64,000 nt of DNA from Candidatus Latescibacterota bacterium (GTDB taxonomy: Bacteria; Latescibacterota; MWCZ01). The translations under genes and the position numbers were made by a program. Under the pieces are notes generated by a model. The model was not told the origin of the DNA. It saw only the letters and a list, made by a program, of their open reading frames with translations, and made no database searches. Positions 54,122 through 61,498 of this stretch are shown here, piece after piece; position 1 is the first letter of the stretch, and each line of letters begins with the position of its first letter. The stretch spans positions 140,306-204,305 of the forward strand of contig JAKJDF010000004.1 in the NCBI GenBank assembly GCA_022706085.1. The letters run 5' to 3'.

Positions 54122-54174
54122 AATAGACTTGTTTGTTTTTCCGCACTGTCCATTGACATGAATGAGGGATACCG

Positions 54175-54309
54175 ATGAAGCCAACATTCCAACCGCACGT
54201 TCTGCGCAGGAAGCGGACCCACGGCTTCCGCGCGCGCATGGCGACGCCCGGCGGGCGCAAGGTTCTGAGTCGCCGTCGTGCCAAGGGCCGCCTCCGGCTG
54301 TGCCCGTAG
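54175..54309 (+). CDS. rpmH: 50S ribosomal protein L34
   Basis: A 44-residue, highly basic protein. It begins [19 protein letters not shown] and continues with [20 protein letters not shown], the diagnostic L34 pattern, at the standard length. L34 is a late-assembling protein of the large ribosomal subunit. The ATG at 54175 has GAGGGAT 5 nt upstream and a good promoter at 54094-54121. Unusually, it is not followed by rnpA and yidC; the next gene, dsbD, is convergent and ends 22 nt away. The final residues RLRLCP include a Cys, uncommon at that position. Confidence 0.95.
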   Translation: MKPTFQPHVLRRKRTHGFRARMATPGGRKVLSRRRAKGRLRLCP

Positions 54310-54331
54310 ATCACTCGCGGGCCAGGGCACG

Positions 54332-56236
54332 TCACGGGTAGCTGCGGTCCAGTCGTTTCAAGAACTTGTCAGGCGGCTCGAAGCCCACGAGCCGCTTTTC
54401 TTTTTCCTCCACCCCATTCTCGTCCAGCACTAGAACCGTCGGCAAGCCAACGATACCATACTTCTGCCGAAGCTTCTGCGTTTCCGGGGTTGTTGCCGTG
54501 AAATCCAATTTCACGGTAACATACGAACGCAAGCGCTGTTGCACGCGAGGATCGGCAAACGTGATCGCGTCCAGTTCCCGGCATGCGACGCACCACTCGG
54601 CGTACGCATCTATCAGGACTGGTTTCCTTTGCTCTCTCGCACGGGCCAAGGCCGAGGCCTCGTCCGACTTCCACGATACGCTGCTGGCCGTCGCGGCTTC
54701 CTTCGCCGGAGCGGCGGTGACCACCATAACAACCCCGTATATTCCTGCGACACAGAGTATTATGCCTGCAGCCTTCCGAGATCGCTCCCACATCGTCGGG
54801 GGGGGCTCGGGGTTTCCTTCGCGGTCAAATCCGGCGCGAAACCGGAGGTGGACAGCTCCTACCAGAAGACCGAGAAACGTGAGCGCCAGTGATAGTGCGA
54901 GGCCGAGGGGACCGCTCAACTCAGGCGAACGAGGCGTCGGGAAAATCCCTCGAAGGAAATAGACTGCCATCGCGAGCATTGCGATTCCGAACACGCTCTT
55001 GATTTTCTCGAGCCACGGTCCGGGCTTGGGCATAAGGCTGGATGAAAAGGTTCCGATGACGACGAAGAGTAATCCCATCCCGAGCGCATACACGAATAAC
55101 GCGACAAATCCGAACGGTGTATTGCCCGTTGTTGCAACGTATGTCAGGACTGCACCGAGAACCGGTCCCGTGCATGGTGCCGCAACAATTCCGGCGACGA
55201 GACCGGCTGCGAAAACGCCGGTGAGCCCGCCCGCGCCACCGATCGCAGAGAGCCGCGTCTGCAACGAGACCGGCAGCGCGATCTCAAATGCACCGAACAT
55301 GGAGAGCGCAAACGCAGCGAACAACAGCGCGACCGCCCCAATAACGACAGGATTCGCCATCACCGCGCCGAAGACGGCCCCTGTTGCCGCAGCAAGGACA
55401 CCGAGGAGGCTGTACATGGTTGCCATGCCAAGAACGAACACTGCGGACAACAGGAGACCTCGAAAGCGCGGATTTTTCGCTCCTCCACTTCCCCTCGAGG
55501 CAAAGAAACTCACGGTGATAGGGATCAACGGATACACGCACGGGGTGAAACTGGTGAGAACCCCGCCCAGAAAAATCAGTCCAAGCGCGAACAGGAATCC
55601 TCGTTCAGCCAACAAGGAGCCGAGATTGAACCCTTCGTTCCAGGCGGGGCGAGATGCCGAATCGCCGGCCTGCGCAATCGGGGCCGCGTATTTCGCGGGA
55701 TTTGGTGACGACGGCACGATTTCCTGAGGCGCCCGACTCGCCGTTTCCGCTCGCGGGACCACTGTAATTGCTGTCGCAAGTACCTGTCGCGACGGGAAAA
55801 AGCACATTTCTTCGGAACATCCCTGCGTACGCACCTCAACAGGGATGCTCAGCCTTCCGGGATTCGCGGTTTGAGTCAGGAACAGCGGGGTACGAAACTC
55901 AATACGCCCTTTCAATTTGGGAACTAGTTTCCCTTCGAAGCGGTCGAACGCGGTGTAAGGCGATGGCGCCAGCGTTCGGCCCGCTCTGAATCCAAGTTCT
56001 GGTGGAACCCGGACGTCGGTACGTTCGGCATACACGAAGTGTCTGTCATCGATATCCAGTCTGGCGGACACCCAGACCGTATCTCCCGGGCTTGCCGTGG
56101 CGGGAGATACGGTGACGGTCCACCGAAAAGGCTGGGCAGGGGAATCGTCCGCGATCAATTGTCCGCGGGAGAGGTTGACTCCGAACAAAACGGCAAAAGT
56201 AGCGGCAAGACAGACACCCGGCTTCACGACGGCCAC
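54332..56236 (-). CDS. dsbD: Thiol:disulfide interchange protein DsbD
   Basis: A 634-residue three-part DsbD. After a signal sequence comes the periplasmic alpha domain (about 25-165) with TQGCSEEMCFFPS holding its two redox cysteines. Next is an eight-helix membrane domain with FTPCVYPLIPITVSFF and AAPCTGPVLGAVLTYV. Last is a C-terminal periplasmic thioredoxin-like gamma domain with AEWCVACRELDAITF. It moves electrons from cytoplasmic thioredoxin to periplasmic disulfide isomerases and cytochrome-c maturation proteins. All six expected cysteines are present. The GTG at 56236 has GGGGAG 4-5 nt upstream. It lies 22 nt after the DUF512 gene, last in a three-gene operon. Confidence 0.95.
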   Translation of the reverse strand: MAVVKPGVCLAATFAVLFGVNLSRGQLIADDSPAQPFRWTVTVSPATASPGDTVWVSARLDIDDRHFVYAERTDVRVPPELGFRAGRTLAPSPYTAFDRFEGKLVPKLKGRIEFRTPLFLTQTANPGRLSIPVEVRTQGCSEEMCFFPSRQVLATAITVVPRAETASRAPQEIVPSSPNPAKYAAPIAQAGDSASRPAWNEGFNLGSLLAERGFLFALGLIFLGGVLTSFTPCVYPLIPITVSFFASRGSGGAKNPRFRGLLLSAVFVLGMATMYSLLGVLAAATGAVFGAVMANPVVIGAVALLFAAFALSMFGAFEIALPVSLQTRLSAIGGAGGLTGVFAAGLVAGIVAAPCTGPVLGAVLTYVATTGNTPFGFVALFVYALGMGLLFVVIGTFSSSLMPKPGPWLEKIKSVFGIAMLAMAVYFLRGIFPTPRSPELSGPLGLALSLALTFLGLLVGAVHLRFRAGFDREGNPEPPPTMWERSRKAAGIILCVAGIYGVVMVVTAAPAKEAATASSVSWKSDEASALARAREQRKPVLIDAYAEWCVACRELDAITFADPRVQQRLRSYVTVKLDFTATTPETQKLRQKYGIVGLPTVLVLDENGVEEKEKRLVGFEPPDKFLKRLDRSYP

Positions 56237-56258
56237 TTAGCTCCCCTTGGTTACAGCT

Positions 56259-57608
56259 TCAACCCGTTTCTCGTTTTGCTCCCTCTCCGCGGGCTATGCT
56301 CAGAGCTTCGTTGTACGCTTCCGCCAGACTTGAGATGAAATCGTATGAACCGATCACCACGCGTTTCCCCAGACGGCGCTCGAGTTCATCCACGTGCATG
56401 TCGTCAAGGAAGAGGTTGTCCCGGTTCAAGACATTCGGCGGCAGCAGCACAACCTGGCCACGCATTCCGTCTTCGTGGAGGGTTTGTTCGATATCCCGGC
56501 CCACAAGAAGGCCGCTCACGGTGATGCTGTTGCCGAACCACCTGTTCTCCACGACGTGGGGGAACAGTGAGATGTCCGGAATTCGTTTTCTGATTCGGGC
56601 AATACAATGGGTGATCAACGGCCACGCAAGAACGGACGTCACCAAATCAACTCCGACGGGCCGCCCGGCATCGGGGAGGTGTTTCTCCAGCCCACGCAAC
56701 CTTTTTCTGAATTCATCGAGGAATTGCCGCGCCATGCCTATCCCGTTGCCGATTTGCGGGTAGCCGCAGTAGAATGGCGCGGAGGGAAATATTCTTTCTG
56801 CGATCACATAGAACTCGTCAGATGCAAACACAAAACGGGTGCCGAATTGTTTGACGAACGTCGCCTGTCTCGCTTTCAACCACGCCAGCAGAGCCTTCGC
56901 GCCCGCCGGTGTGAAGGCGGCCAAAGGATGCAGGCCTTCGCGGTGCCGGGTGAGGCCGACCGGAACGATGCCTACGGAACGTACCCACGGAAAGAGCCCC
57001 GCGAGGTCATGCACTGCTTGATCGAGGTGAACACCGTCGTTGAACCCGGGGACAAGAACGATTTGCGCATGCATTTCGATGCCATTCTGCCCGAGTCGGC
57101 GCAGGATCGGAACGATGTCGGGCGCCCTTGAATTTCCGAGCAGGCGGCGCCGCAAAGTCACATCCGTCGCGTGCACCGACACGTAGAGAGGCGAAAGACG
57201 CTGCTCTATGATGCGTTCGAGGTCAGATGAGGGTGTGTTCGTGAGCGTGACGAAATTCCCGTAGAGGAACGAAAGCCGGAAATCCTCGTCTTTGAACCTC
57301 AATGCTCGCCTTACTCCGGGGGGATTCTGATCCACGAAGCAGAAGACACACTTGTTGTTGCATCTGCGGAACTTCGGTTCACGCAGGCGGACGCCCATTT
57401 CGTCGTCGCAATCCTTTTCCACGACCACAGAAAGACGCTTTTGAGCGCGCGAAATCTCGATGCTCAGTTTCTCTTCCGCGATCAGGTAGCGCCATTCCAG
57501 GGGGTCGCGAACCGCGTGACCGTTCACTGCGACCACGGTATCGCCTTCGCGCAGTCCCGCCAGAAACCCGGTACCACTCCGGTCGACGTGTTGGATCTGC
57601 GTCTTCAT
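56259..57608 (-). CDS. PDZ-radical SAM protein of the DUF512 family
   Basis: A 449-residue protein. Residues 1-80 form a PDZ-like domain (GTGFLAGLREGDTVVAVNG). FRRCNNKCVFCFVDQNPPG near residues 80-100 is the CX3CX2C radical-SAM motif in the form typical of this family. The middle is a TIM-barrel-like part (LYVSVHATDVTLRRRLLGN, IVLVPGFNDG), and the end matches DUF512 (GVDLVTSV, VENRWFGNSITVSGLLVG). The function of the family is unknown. The ATG at 57608 overlaps the upstream stop by 4 nt. It is cytoplasmic. Why it is placed between a glycosyltransferase and DsbD is not clear. Confidence 0.9.
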   Translation of the reverse strand: MKTQIQHVDRSGTGFLAGLREGDTVVAVNGHAVRDPLEWRYLIAEEKLSIEISRAQKRLSVVVEKDCDDEMGVRLREPKFRRCNNKCVFCFVDQNPPGVRRALRFKDEDFRLSFLYGNFVTLTNTPSSDLERIIEQRLSPLYVSVHATDVTLRRRLLGNSRAPDIVPILRRLGQNGIEMHAQIVLVPGFNDGVHLDQAVHDLAGLFPWVRSVGIVPVGLTRHREGLHPLAAFTPAGAKALLAWLKARQATFVKQFGTRFVFASDEFYVIAERIFPSAPFYCGYPQIGNGIGMARQFLDEFRKRLRGLEKHLPDAGRPVGVDLVTSVLAWPLITHCIARIRKRIPDISLFPHVVENRWFGNSITVSGLLVGRDIEQTLHEDGMRGQVVLLPPNVLNRDNLFLDDMHVDELERRLGKRVVIGSYDFISSLAEAYNEALSIARGEGAKRETG

Positions 57609-60064
57609 CGGGGTCTTCGAGGGTTTGCCGTTGGTATTGCTACCAGCGCGGCCTGCGCCTCCGCATGGAGGGAATCGCCCTCCGGCGTCATCGCGAGCAC
57701 ACCGCGCCAGTGATCACCGGCCCTGGATGAGTCTCCCTGCATCTGATACGCGCGGGCCAACAGCGCCCTCGTGAGGGGCGAATATGGATCCATTTCGTAT
57801 GCCAATTCGAGATGTCTGAGCGCTTCGCCGGGTCTTGCACGTGCCAGCAGAATCCGTCCCAACGCGCTTCGTGCCGTGGTATTCCGGGGATCAACACGTA
57901 CCAGTCGGGCAAATGCGTGTTCCGCATCATCCAGATTGCCGATGGATTCTTCCAGTTCGCCGAGAACCCCGATCACGTCTGGATCGGGCGGGTCCATCGC
58001 GGCAACGCGCCGAAACGACCGTATGGCCTCTGGAATTTTGTTGCGACGCATGAGGAACTCCCCTGCCGCTGTCTGCACGTCGCGGGACCCGGGCGCAGCT
58101 TCGGCGAGTGCGATGAGACGACTTTCCACGCTATCGAGAACACGCGAAACAGCCTCCGAGTTCGATCCCGCAGTCCGGGCTTCCTCGGCTACCCATCGCG
58201 CGCGGGCTTCGTCCAGTTGAATCAACCCGAGTAACGCTGTGGGGTCCGAGGGATCGTCTGCAAGGGCCTTCTGAAACCATTCGTTCGCAAGATCAAGCCT
58301 TCCCGCGCGCAGATATGCTCTGCCCAGCCTCACCTTCTGAGGAACAGCCTCCTCCCCTGGCACCTGTCGAGACTGCACAGTGTTGGCGGAAGCCTTTGGC
58401 GGGATTTTCGTCGTGAACTCATACAGCACGGCGGGTGCCGCACCCGAAACCGCAGCGATCGGTTCTAGAAACGGAGGGGCGTTCCGCGGGTCGAGCAGCG
58501 GAGTGAGTGGTGGACGAAGGGCAGCCTCGATGGCGCTTACAAACAGGTATTGAGCGTGGTGCTGCAGGGCAATCGCCGGCAGCTCTTCAATGCGATCCAT
58601 GAACGGAATGCGGACGAATTCCGTGCCGGTGAAATACGCGATATGTGGCTTCCTTGCGAGTACCGCGGAGCCTTCGGGAAGAGAACGCCCGACGGCTCTG
58701 GCAATTGCGGCTACCTCTGAAGGCTGAGTATCAATCAACTTCGCCACCTCCTCCTTTGCGGTCGCTATCCCGCCCCATAGGAGAAGTGCCCCGCAAATCG
58801 CCGGGACCGTGGCAAGTCCAACGGATCTAGAGCTCACCCTGAACCCGCCTGTCACCGCTGCCGCCGCCAGAACAGCATAGATCGGCACCATGGGGAGACT
58901 GAACCGTTCGCCGTAGAACACAGGAACCAACACGCCGTACGCCCCGACCCCCAGTACGATCGCAGGCCATGCGTGCTCTCGCTTCATCATCACCAGGTGG
59001 ACAAGGCCGCAGACTATCATCACCAGCCAACCAACCGACAGTGGCATAACCCAGGGCGCTGTTCCCGAAACAAGGACGCGACGCATATCCCACCAGAAGT
59101 GCTCGACGCTGTTGCGCGCCAGCATTGCGACAAATCTCCCGAGGTTACCACGCACTACTTCCCCAAAGGATGTGAACGCAGGGTTGAAATACTCCCAGAA
59201 CTGGTCCCACGACACGGTATCTCGTCCGAACATTTCATACGCGATGTTCAGGTGATTCGCGTTGAAAAAGAACCCGAGGCCCTGGCTCCACGTGTAGATT
59301 GACCAAGGTGCGAACACCACCAGAACCCCGCAGACAAACGCTGCGGTCCTGAGAAGACGCTGCCTTCTGTCCAGTGTGTCACGGTCCGCGAGCGCCATGA
59401 TTACGATTCCAGCCAGCGTCAGAAACACACCGTTGTACCGCGTGAGATAGGCGAATCCGGCGAGCAAACCTGCCGCAACAGACCGTTGCCACCCTCCTCG
59501 GTCGAGGATCAGGGTTGCCGCAGCAAGCGCGACCGCGAGGAAGAACATGTCCGTGCCGACCTGTATCGTGAAGAGAATGAACTGGGCATTCGTGGCGACG
59601 AACAGCATGGCTACCGACGCCGTGCCAGTTCCCAGGGAGCGTTGCACAAGGCGGAACAACAGCCAGAGGACGATCGCGGACGACGCCAGAGCTACGATTT
59701 TTGCGGAGAGGAAAAGGTCCCGCGCAACGAAGCTCACGAAAGCTACTGCAATATGATATCCCGGACCTTTGAACCCATCGAGCGGAGTGAATTCGCCATG
59801 CAACATCTTCCTGACTTCGGGGAGAAAACTCCCGAACGCGTCGGTTTCGACTCCGTATCCCCCTACCGTCCAGAAACCAAAGCTGAAAACGCTCCACACG
59901 ATGACATACGCTACAATAATGCCGATCGGAACGAATGGAGAGCTTAACCACGCAAGTCGCTGTTGTGCAATGTTATAGGGCGCAGGTTTGTTTTTCGCCA
60001 CGGAGGAAGATGGAGGTGAAGATTTCGTTTTGTGGTGTCTGGAAGGCGGTACGCGATTCGCCAC
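57605..60064 (-). CDS. GT-C (ArnT/PMT-like) glycosyltransferase with C-terminal TPR domain
   Basis: An 819-residue protein. About twelve transmembrane helices in the first 460 residues are arranged as in polyprenol-phosphate-dependent GT-C enzymes. The first outer loop contains GGYGVETDAFGSFLPEVRK, where the catalytic Asp is expected, and AGFAYLTRYNGVFL is a family-typical helix. A periplasmic alpha/beta part follows, then about five TPR units (QKVRLGRAYLRAGRLDLANEWFQKAL, and later AEHAFARLVRVDPRNTTARSALG). It probably transfers a lipid-linked sugar to a protein or glycan on the outer face, with the TPRs recruiting partners. The GTG at 60064 has AGGGGAGG 5 nt upstream; the longer frame is unlikely. 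First gene of the operon. Confidence 0.83.
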   Translation of the reverse strand: MANRVPPSRHHKTKSSPPSSSVAKNKPAPYNIAQQRLAWLSSPFVPIGIIVAYVIVWSVFSFGFWTVGGYGVETDAFGSFLPEVRKMLHGEFTPLDGFKGPGYHIAVAFVSFVARDLFLSAKIVALASSAIVLWLLFRLVQRSLGTGTASVAMLFVATNAQFILFTIQVGTDMFFLAVALAAATLILDRGGWQRSVAAGLLAGFAYLTRYNGVFLTLAGIVIMALADRDTLDRRQRLLRTAAFVCGVLVVFAPWSIYTWSQGLGFFFNANHLNIAYEMFGRDTVSWDQFWEYFNPAFTSFGEVVRGNLGRFVAMLARNSVEHFWWDMRRVLVSGTAPWVMPLSVGWLVMIVCGLVHLVMMKREHAWPAIVLGVGAYGVLVPVFYGERFSLPMVPIYAVLAAAAVTGGFRVSSRSVGLATVPAICGALLLWGGIATAKEEVAKLIDTQPSEVAAIARAVGRSLPEGSAVLARKPHIAYFTGTEFVRIPFMDRIEELPAIALQHHAQYLFVSAIEAALRPPLTPLLDPRNAPPFLEPIAAVSGAAPAVLYEFTTKIPPKASANTVQSRQVPGEEAVPQKVRLGRAYLRAGRLDLANEWFQKALADDPSDPTALLGLIQLDEARARWVAEEARTAGSNSEAVSRVLDSVESRLIALAEAAPGSRDVQTAAGEFLMRRNKIPEAIRSFRRVAAMDPPDPDVIGVLGELEESIGNLDDAEHAFARLVRVDPRNTTARSALGRILLARARPGEALRHLELAYEMDPYSPLTRALLARAYQMQGDSSRAGDHWRGVLAMTPEGDSLHAEAQAALVAIPTANPRRPR

Positions 60065-60492
60065 GGTTACCTCCCCTCGATGGGTAGCGCAACAGAGTCT
60101 GGCAAACGTGCTTGTTCGAACGGTTCGAGAATACGGTACAACGGCGGACGGTGTTCGCCAAGCACAGGAGCCGCAGACTTCTTCACGAGCAGGGGGCAAA
60201 ATCGCGCGTTGGGGAACCAACCGCTCCTGGTCAGCGCACGCGTCGAACCGCGCCAAACAGCAGCAGGGCTGTGCCGAAACAGGACACCGAATCTAAGGGC
60301 CGGCTGAACATGGCTGAAAAATTGCGTCTATTACGCCGTTTCGAACCTTCTTCAGGGGTTTCTGTCCGGCATACGATTTGCGATATTGTACAATCTACCC
60401 ATGCGCTTTTCACGTCCCGACGTGATCCGTCGGGCACACACTGCATCAACCGCATCACACGTTGATGCCTTTCTCCGCAGGAGGAATCCTCC
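60065..60492. other. 428-bp divergent intergenic region with structured leader
   Basis: No credible gene. It separates the minus-strand GT-C operon from the oxidoreductase operon. Near the plus-strand gene it holds several inverted repeats: CACGTC/GACGTG (60411-60424), CCCGACG/CGTCGGG (60416-60434), GCATCAAC/GTTGATGC (60443-60468) and the palindromic ribosome-binding site GGAGG/CCTCC (60480-60492). A possible -10 TACAAT is at 60389-60394, without a good -35. The open frames here have no family resemblance. Confidence 0.6.
60443..60492 (+). promoter_or_regulatory. Leader hairpin and self-complementary ribosome-binding site of the oxidoreductase operon
   Basis: A perfect 8-bp stem GCATCAAC (60443-60450) / GTTGATGC (60461-60468) with a 10-nt loop is followed by CTTTCT. 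It is directly followed by AGGAGG, which is part of a second short stem GGAGG (60480-60484) / CCTCC (60488-60492) ending at the ATG of 60493. The second stem would bury the Shine-Dalgarno sequence. This could give translational control; it matches no riboswitch class I know. Confidence 0.4.
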
Positions 60493-61434
60493 ATGTCATA
60501 CCAGTTGCCGGCGATAGATCGGCTCGGTTTCTGTAACGTGTTTCTTTCCGCCATCGGTGGTGACGGCGCGAACATGTCCGCGAAGTTGCTGTTCAAAATC
60601 GCCGTGACGGAGCTGGACCTGGATGGGGCGTACGACGCGAAATACGGGAGCGAGAAAAAAGGCACTGCGACCGATGTATCGCTCCGCCTTTGCTACAAAG
60701 GCACAGCCGTCCGGACGTCGGGTCCCACCACCACGCCGCACATCCTTGCGATTTTCCGCCCGGGATTGATCGAAACACTTCAGCTGAACCGCGGGCTGCA
60801 GGCCAACGCGACGGTCATCGTAAACACCACGCAGACACCGGATGAGATCCGGGATCGCCTCAAGATGCATTCGGGCAGAATCGTCTGCGTCGACGCGGAG
60901 ACAATTGCGGAAGAAACCGGCTCGCGGCTCAACATGCCGATGATGGCGCTCATTTGCCGCGCGCTCCGCTTTCCGCAGGAACAGGTTGAGGCCGTTATCG
61001 CCAAAACATGGCCCTATGCGAAGGATGCCAATCTCGGGGCGTTCAAAGCGGCGTACGACGGTGTTAACGAAAAAGAGTTCGCTCCCCGGGCCGACTATCC
61101 GCTCCTTCCGCCAGCCCTGGTTGCGCGAGGCCAGATCGGGTACCTCAACATGCTGAATGGCGGCGCTATTGACGCGATGACCCATTCCACAGTCAACCGG
61201 AACAACCAGGTTGCCGGGTACGGGTTTGTTCCGACATTCGACCCTTCGGCGTGTACCGGTTGCGCGGTGTGCATGACTGTCTGCTCTGACCCGGGTGGGA
61301 TCGTCTGGAAAGATGGCAAGGTAATCGGCCTCGATTACGCATTCTGCAAGGGGTGCATGAGGTGTGTTGAGGTATGTCCACAGACCAAGAAGGGCAAGGC
61401 CCTCAATCGTCCAGAGATTGCTCAAGTCGCCTGA
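60493..61434 (+). CDS. 2-oxoacid:ferredoxin oxidoreductase, fused gamma and delta subunits
   Basis: A 313-residue protein. Residues 1-190 are the gamma subunit (FLSAIGGDGANMSAKLLFK, SEKKGTATDVSLRL). The C-terminal 80 residues are a delta-type dicluster ferredoxin with CTGCAVCMTVC and CKGCMRCVEVC, each a CxxCxxCxxxC set for a [4Fe-4S] cluster. Together with the next gene it rebuilds the four-subunit pyruvate/2-oxoacid:ferredoxin oxidoreductase, which oxidises a 2-oxoacid to acyl-CoA and CO2 and reduces ferredoxin. The ATG at 60493 has AGGAGG 8 nt upstream, within a self-complementary element. The alpha-beta fusion follows after 64 nt. Confidence 0.92.
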   Translation: MSYQLPAIDRLGFCNVFLSAIGGDGANMSAKLLFKIAVTELDLDGAYDAKYGSEKKGTATDVSLRLCYKGTAVRTSGPTTTPHILAIFRPGLIETLQLNRGLQANATVIVNTTQTPDEIRDRLKMHSGRIVCVDAETIAEETGSRLNMPMMALICRALRFPQEQVEAVIAKTWPYAKDANLGAFKAAYDGVNEKEFAPRADYPLLPPALVARGQIGYLNMLNGGAIDAMTHSTVNRNNQVAGYGFVPTFDPSACTGCAVCMTVCSDPGGIVWKDGKVIGLDYAFCKGCMRCVEVCPQTKKGKALNRPEIAQVA

Positions 61435-61498
61435 ACGTTTTTTCCGGCTCGGACAGGCTTGATCCCTGCTCCGACCTGCAATAAGGGAGTGGCACACG

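Noticed and set aside
53260..54174. McrC-like nuclease expected after the EVE-ATPase
   Set aside because: The next genes are panB and rpmH, and no nuclease motif is present in the gap or in other frames.
60112..60145. tRNA-like GTTCGAAC / GGTTCGA strings
   Set aside because: No T-stem complementarity around the loop on either strand and no acceptor stem, so not a tRNA.
60112..60465. 117-codon plus-strand frame in the gap before the oxidoreductase operon
   Set aside because: Arg/Ser/Thr-rich, no ribosome-binding site, and it overlaps the inverted repeats. Treated as non-coding.
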